Assembly (NCBI GenBank): GCA_003514455.1
Contig: DOQH01000015.1
Location: 1-7,316, forward strand
DNA length: 7,316 bases
Direction of reading: 5' to 3'
From: Candidatus Magasanikiibacteriota bacterium
GTDB taxonomy: Bacteria > Patescibacteriota > Patescibacteriia > Magasanikbacterales > UBA10003
A model generated the notes under the pieces. The model was given only the letters and a program-made list of their open reading frames with translations. It was not told where the DNA came from and made no database searches. Each line of letters starts with the position of its first letter. The first letter of the stretch is position 1. This document shows, in pieces, positions 5,601-7,316 of the stretch. Both the position numbers and the translations under genes were made by a program.

Positions 5601-7316
5601 CAATGTCTGAATCTGGTAAGCATTGGGCAAAGAATAGCCGCTATATTCATTGTCCCACCAAGTGACAGCGCGGCTTGAATAATCGATTTGGGCCAATTGG
5701 CCACTTTTAACAACATTATCATTGCCATTGTCAGGAGCCCACTTGCCGCATTTGCCGGTCAAGGTGGTGGCTTCGCTGTTGGCTTCCACGCAAGGAGCCA
5801 ATTCAGTGCACATTTCTTTCCAGCCGCCGGTGGCATTGTCGTCGCGCACGCTCATGGAACTTTTGCACGCCAGCCACTCGCCACACACGCGGTCGCGCTG
5901 GACTTTGAGAATGGTGTTGGCGGTGTTTTTGTCCTCGGCAGAATTTGCATCGCAACCATTCGGAGGATTGGGCTCGCCCTTTTTTCCATCCGCGCCGCAA
6001 TCAATTGGATTTACTTTGTTACTTTTATTTTGATTATTAAGAGCAACGGCTTCGCTCTGTTTATATGTGGTTGAGGCGCTCCAATTCAATGTCCCTTTGC
6101 TCGTTTCATTAAACAACGCGCACCCTTCTTGCAAACTGGCTTGATTACCGCAAGCGGCTCTGTCCAATTTGGAATTGTTGAGAACAAAATACGGCGTGCC
6201 GCTTGCGTGCGCGGGCGTAGTGTCCATCGGGTCAATAAATTCCGAACAGCCATTTTGCTCGGCCGGGCAAAATCCTACCATTCCACCGTATCCTATATCG
6301 CCATTTTTAAGAATTACGTATTTTTTATCAGGATAATCACAAGGAACATTAAATACGCACTTATCAGGCCCGACGCAATCTTGATCATTTACACAAATAT
6401 CAGAAGATTTATTTCCACAAAACCCAACTCCTTTTTTATACCAACCGGCAACTGTAAACGCGCCAGATACTGTTCTATACTCGCAAAAATTATTATTCAC
6501 TGCCGGATCTTTAAAATACGCCACGCCTTGCATCGTTTTAAATTCTTCGCATCCTTCGGCCGCCTGCTCACACAAAATCTGGCCGTAGATCTCGGTCTGA
6601 TTTTTTACATAAGCAGTGTTCAAAACTTGCCCATCGCCGGTTGTGTTGTAACTTATTGATCCCAAAGCTACACAGCCCAACTGATCGGCCGAGCAATAAT
6701 TATTTTTATCATTTACCAAATACACTTTATTGTCAGCTGGGATAGTTATAGTTCCTAAATCTTGAGTTATACTAAAATCAGCTTTTGGTTGCGGCAATTT
6801 ATTTTGGGCAATTGCAAAACGGCACTGGGATTGATCCGGCAGAATAGAACAAAGTGTCTTGCTATCAGCGTCTTGGCAATCAATTGAACTGTTAGTTTCA
6901 TTTTTTGGTTGTTGACCATTTGGCGAAACGCTATATTCACAAATAGCATTAACTATTTTTGCTTCGCTTGACGCGGAATTATGCGTATCCGTAAACTCCT
7001 CACACCCGACTGCTTCTTCGCGGCACATTGATGTGAATGATTTCACCGCCACTTCTTGATTTTGCCTGTCAGTGTATTTTTGACATCCCAGCATTGCTTG
7101 CGGCACCAAGCGATACTGATTGGTGAACGAGCCGCCTTGCGACTGGCCAAATTCATCGTCCAAAACATTATCGCAAGCAGACGGCGTTTTCCAAGAATCC
7201 TTCACAACATAAACATTTTCGTTCATTTGTTTGCCGACCAAATTATCCAGATAAAAAACTTTGCCGGCCGAACTATCAAAACGCAAAACCGCGCCGCCAA
7301 CCCAGTCAAGAACAAA
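2619..7316 (-). CDS. Giant exported-type cysteine-rich repeat protein (5' end outside window)
   Basis: The frame is open from the right edge to TAA at 2619-2621, giving at least 1565 residues. A TTG at 7286 is in frame, but ten more sense codons (F-V-L-D-W-V-G-G-A-V) precede it, so the start lies beyond the window. By hand count there are about 73 cysteines and no catalytic motif. In reading order: the tail of a beta-sandwich resembling LamG or carbohydrate-binding domains (L-R-F-D-S-S-A-G-K-V-F-Y-L-D-N, to about 7240). Next come three repeat units of about 140 residues, each with two G-C-x-x-[FYL] motifs (7088-6120). A long mixed Cys-containing middle follows (6100-4030), then a dense cluster of short 'G-[LV]-C ... 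D-C' Cys motifs (4030-3415). A helical W/Y-rich stretch (L-Y-E-L-F-V-N-K-Y-A-T-W-L-W) precedes a PKD-like domain (about 3185-2619) with V-D-W-G-D, F-T-H-I-Y and K-V-Q-V-L-D-N-W-G. These features suit an extracellular, disulfide-rich adhesion or surface-structure protein, probably of CPR type. The exact role is unknown. Base composition is mosaic along the gene. Confidence 0.9.
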   Translation of the reverse strand, partial: FVLDWVGGAVLRFDSSAGKVFYLDNLVGKQMNENVYVVKDSWKTPSACDNVLDDEFGQSQGGSFTNQYRLVPQAMLGCQKYTDRQNQEVAVKSFTSMCREEAVGCEEFTDTHNSASSEAKIVNAICEYSVSPNGQQPKNETNSSIDCQDADSKTLCSILPDQSQCRFAIAQNKLPQPKADFSITQDLGTITIPADNKVYLVNDKNNYCSADQLGCVALGSISYNTTGDGQVLNTAYVKNQTEIYGQILCEQAAEGCEEFKTMQGVAYFKDPAVNNNFCEYRTVSGAFTVAGWYKKGVGFCGNKSSDICVNDQDCVGPDKCVFNVPCDYPDKKYVILKNGDIGYGGMVGFCPAEQNGCSEFIDPMDTTPAHASGTPYFVLNNSKLDRAACGNQASLQEGCALFNETSKGTLNWSASTTYKQSEAVALNNQNKSNKVNPIDCGADGKKGEPNPPNGCDANSAEDKNTANTILKVQRDRVCGEWLACKSSMSVRDDNATGGWKEMCTELAPCVEANSEATTLTGKCGKWAPDNGNDNVVKSGQLAQIDYSSRAVTWWDNEYSGYSLPNAYQIQTLSVNGRNLGYDNTGVFTNGPAPTKSLPESCRGYAQADTPDGVCSYTKVIYSAQNIEPITQYFPYNQLLGAEGVCSGGFDELGNFKKGLSCVHSGNCTDDRVLVNPAEAAFAIKEHGTCLLQKQISKSHGWEGYCLDPAALNSTDAATKQSKNCTLWYPLTTPSGSISSDHMYASAGYVPPSGSGKYWCVQAKGNANRTNGVHYLYKLFKDDPRFFPPTDDGYNENTLSFDSGTCQVPKVQDLDNGQAVGDPYCPSLTQAFGTTITNSEIINQVPSSTKIHLSEIVALGLAPTKTYDDNWPGEEVLIFRDQHMADIKDIQPNKQDSDGRYWSGPVKAIGQKWAMDAVWVEDKNQPKEISYERLDKSFCKTFRAGKNASLMAFRAIFDKDGMLKELRSKICDDGSNRSGMRMDLNIYLTEVCTGVRQVVDNGDNAKDSPMGFLAKGRTDRLWQASQYALGKDLTNDPKLDLKYNQMFAPFGSFGRMQDPIAKTISEYATSTVNAVKLNQVRQAGLWPIWMAPGGATPLNCEGNNGGDCGNIGLCADGPNKDMVCDTKNKNKDNGCEEKVDDGVCVANNLDKQNQKICSGTTNNAGDLLDSGIVCVDSNGNGVSSDCPSPNKGYGPCDNGSCKSFSKISCSNNNDCFVTASSVKCDFVTVTWSCDGGIKDKAVCVKDKDCEGGTTHYECTTQNNIRGLCVGGKNHGLACGSSLDCPSKKYSDSMDETVEYGVCVGSSLDDGKSIPPTYNVNGIPVGQWRLYELFVNKYATWLWDDILKRYADPEGSEDHSNDWDAPTVAEWKVKTKPPKVIDIKVNDSSGTPPVIGSGSTFNAVLRFHAYADNDQMPIVRMAVDWGDASKPYVMQGWFKNRKVKCNVPRWLDSGGECTPVDGDKCRVRFGDSFDACEEGFYQFTHIYECVKNGAGWDNTAKSCKFTPKVQVLDNWGWCNSNDGKGKWNDFKKADGGDKDEEDKKCFTGSPNPDDPWTSFMGTVEVKP
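3063..3110 (-). repeat. Partner of the fragment at 248-295, inside the PKD-like domain
   Basis: This intact segment encodes LRFHAYADNDQMPIVR, just before the PKD-like V-D-W-G-D. The copy at 248-295 encodes the same residues with only synonymous differences. Confidence 0.85.
3415..4030 (-). repeat. Tandem short cysteine motifs in the giant protein
   Basis: About 22 cysteines fall in roughly 205 residues. Recurring pieces are G-[LIV]-C-x-x-G (N-I-G-L-C-A-D-G, R-G-L-C-V-G-G), D-x-x-C or G-x-x-C six to eight residues later (K-D-M-V-C, H-G-L-A-C), and [ND]-x-D-C or S-x-D-C (V-K-D-K-D-C, N-N-N-D-C, S-S-L-D-C, S-S-D-C). The pattern recalls the C-x-x-D-x-D-C and G-x-C repeats in secreted proteins of myxobacteria and CPR bacteria. 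A single similar unit lies earlier in the protein, at about 6430-6350 (V-G-F-C-G-N-K ... V-N-D-Q-D-C-V-G-P-D-K-C). Confidence 0.6.
6120..7088 (-). repeat. Three degenerate repeat units of about 140 residues, each with two G-C motifs
   Basis: Gly-Cys pairs followed by x-x-[F/Y/L] occur at 7083-7088 (L-G-C-Q-K-Y), 7002-7007 (V-G-C-E-E-F), 6672-6677 (L-G-C-V-A-L), 6549-6554 (E-G-C-E-E-F), 6246-6251 (N-G-C-S-E-F) and 6120-6125 (E-G-C-A-L-F). Spacing alternates short (27, 41, 42 residues) and long (110, 101), so they form three pairs with a period of 137-151 residues. Units two and three share Y/F-C-[SP]-A-[DE]-Q-x-G-C at the first motif. Confidence 0.65.

Noticed and set aside
5688..6074. Plus-strand ORFs opposite the GC-rich part of the giant gene
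   Set aside because: The length is explained by low stop frequency in GC-rich sequence. The Ala/His/Gly-rich products resemble no protein and the coding signal is on the other strand.
6129..6659. Plus-strand ORF of 176 codons antisense to the giant gene
   Set aside because: It has no ribosome binding site and an odd Arg/Ile-rich composition, and it lies wholly opposite a frame with clear repeat motifs. It is a shadow of the real gene.

Overview
The window looks like accessory DNA from a small-genome, host-dependent type of bacterium, most likely a Patescibacteria/CPR member of the Parcubacteria kind. The basis is modest: a very long secreted-type cysteine-rich protein, a compact PIN-type toxin/antitoxin pair, short intergenic gaps and mixed base composition. 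No rRNA, tRNA, transposase or CRISPR array was found. In-frame TGA is not needed as a sense codon anywhere, so the ordinary bacterial code fits.

Layout. Positions 1-330 hold minus-strand gene debris. A short piece of the C-terminal domain of the giant protein (248-316) runs in frame into unrelated sequence that ends at a TAA (83-85), with coding-like sequence continuing past that stop to the left edge. Positions 328-1287 are a minus-strand cassette in transcriptional order: small antitoxin-like gene (1287-1057), PIN-domain ribonuclease toxin (1054-635), and a 68-residue protein of unknown function (534-328). Positions 1288-1567 form a divergent control region. Back-to-back promoters have overlapping -35 boxes inside a palindromic sequence, a perfect AT-rich inverted repeat abuts the antitoxin start, and a leader of about 190 nt carries a series of hairpins.

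Positions 1568-2467 (+) encode a 299-residue membrane-anchored, cysteine-rich protein with a probable lipocalin-like C-terminal beta domain. It is followed by a 16-codon mini-ORF with a near-perfect ribosome binding site embedded in a rho-independent terminator (2515-2565). A second terminator (2572-2597) faces it and serves the convergent giant gene. Positions 2619-7316 (-) encode at least 1565 residues of a giant exported-type protein with about 73 cysteines. It enters through the right edge, so its N-terminus is not visible.

How the parts may work together. The two large genes are convergent neighbours and both encode cysteine-rich proteins that appear to be displayed outside the membrane, which suggests a surface-structure locus needing oxidative folding. 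The toxin/antitoxin cassette lies next to a broken paralogous fragment of the giant gene, so the left part looks like a rearrangement site. The functions of the two surface proteins cannot be assigned from sequence alone.
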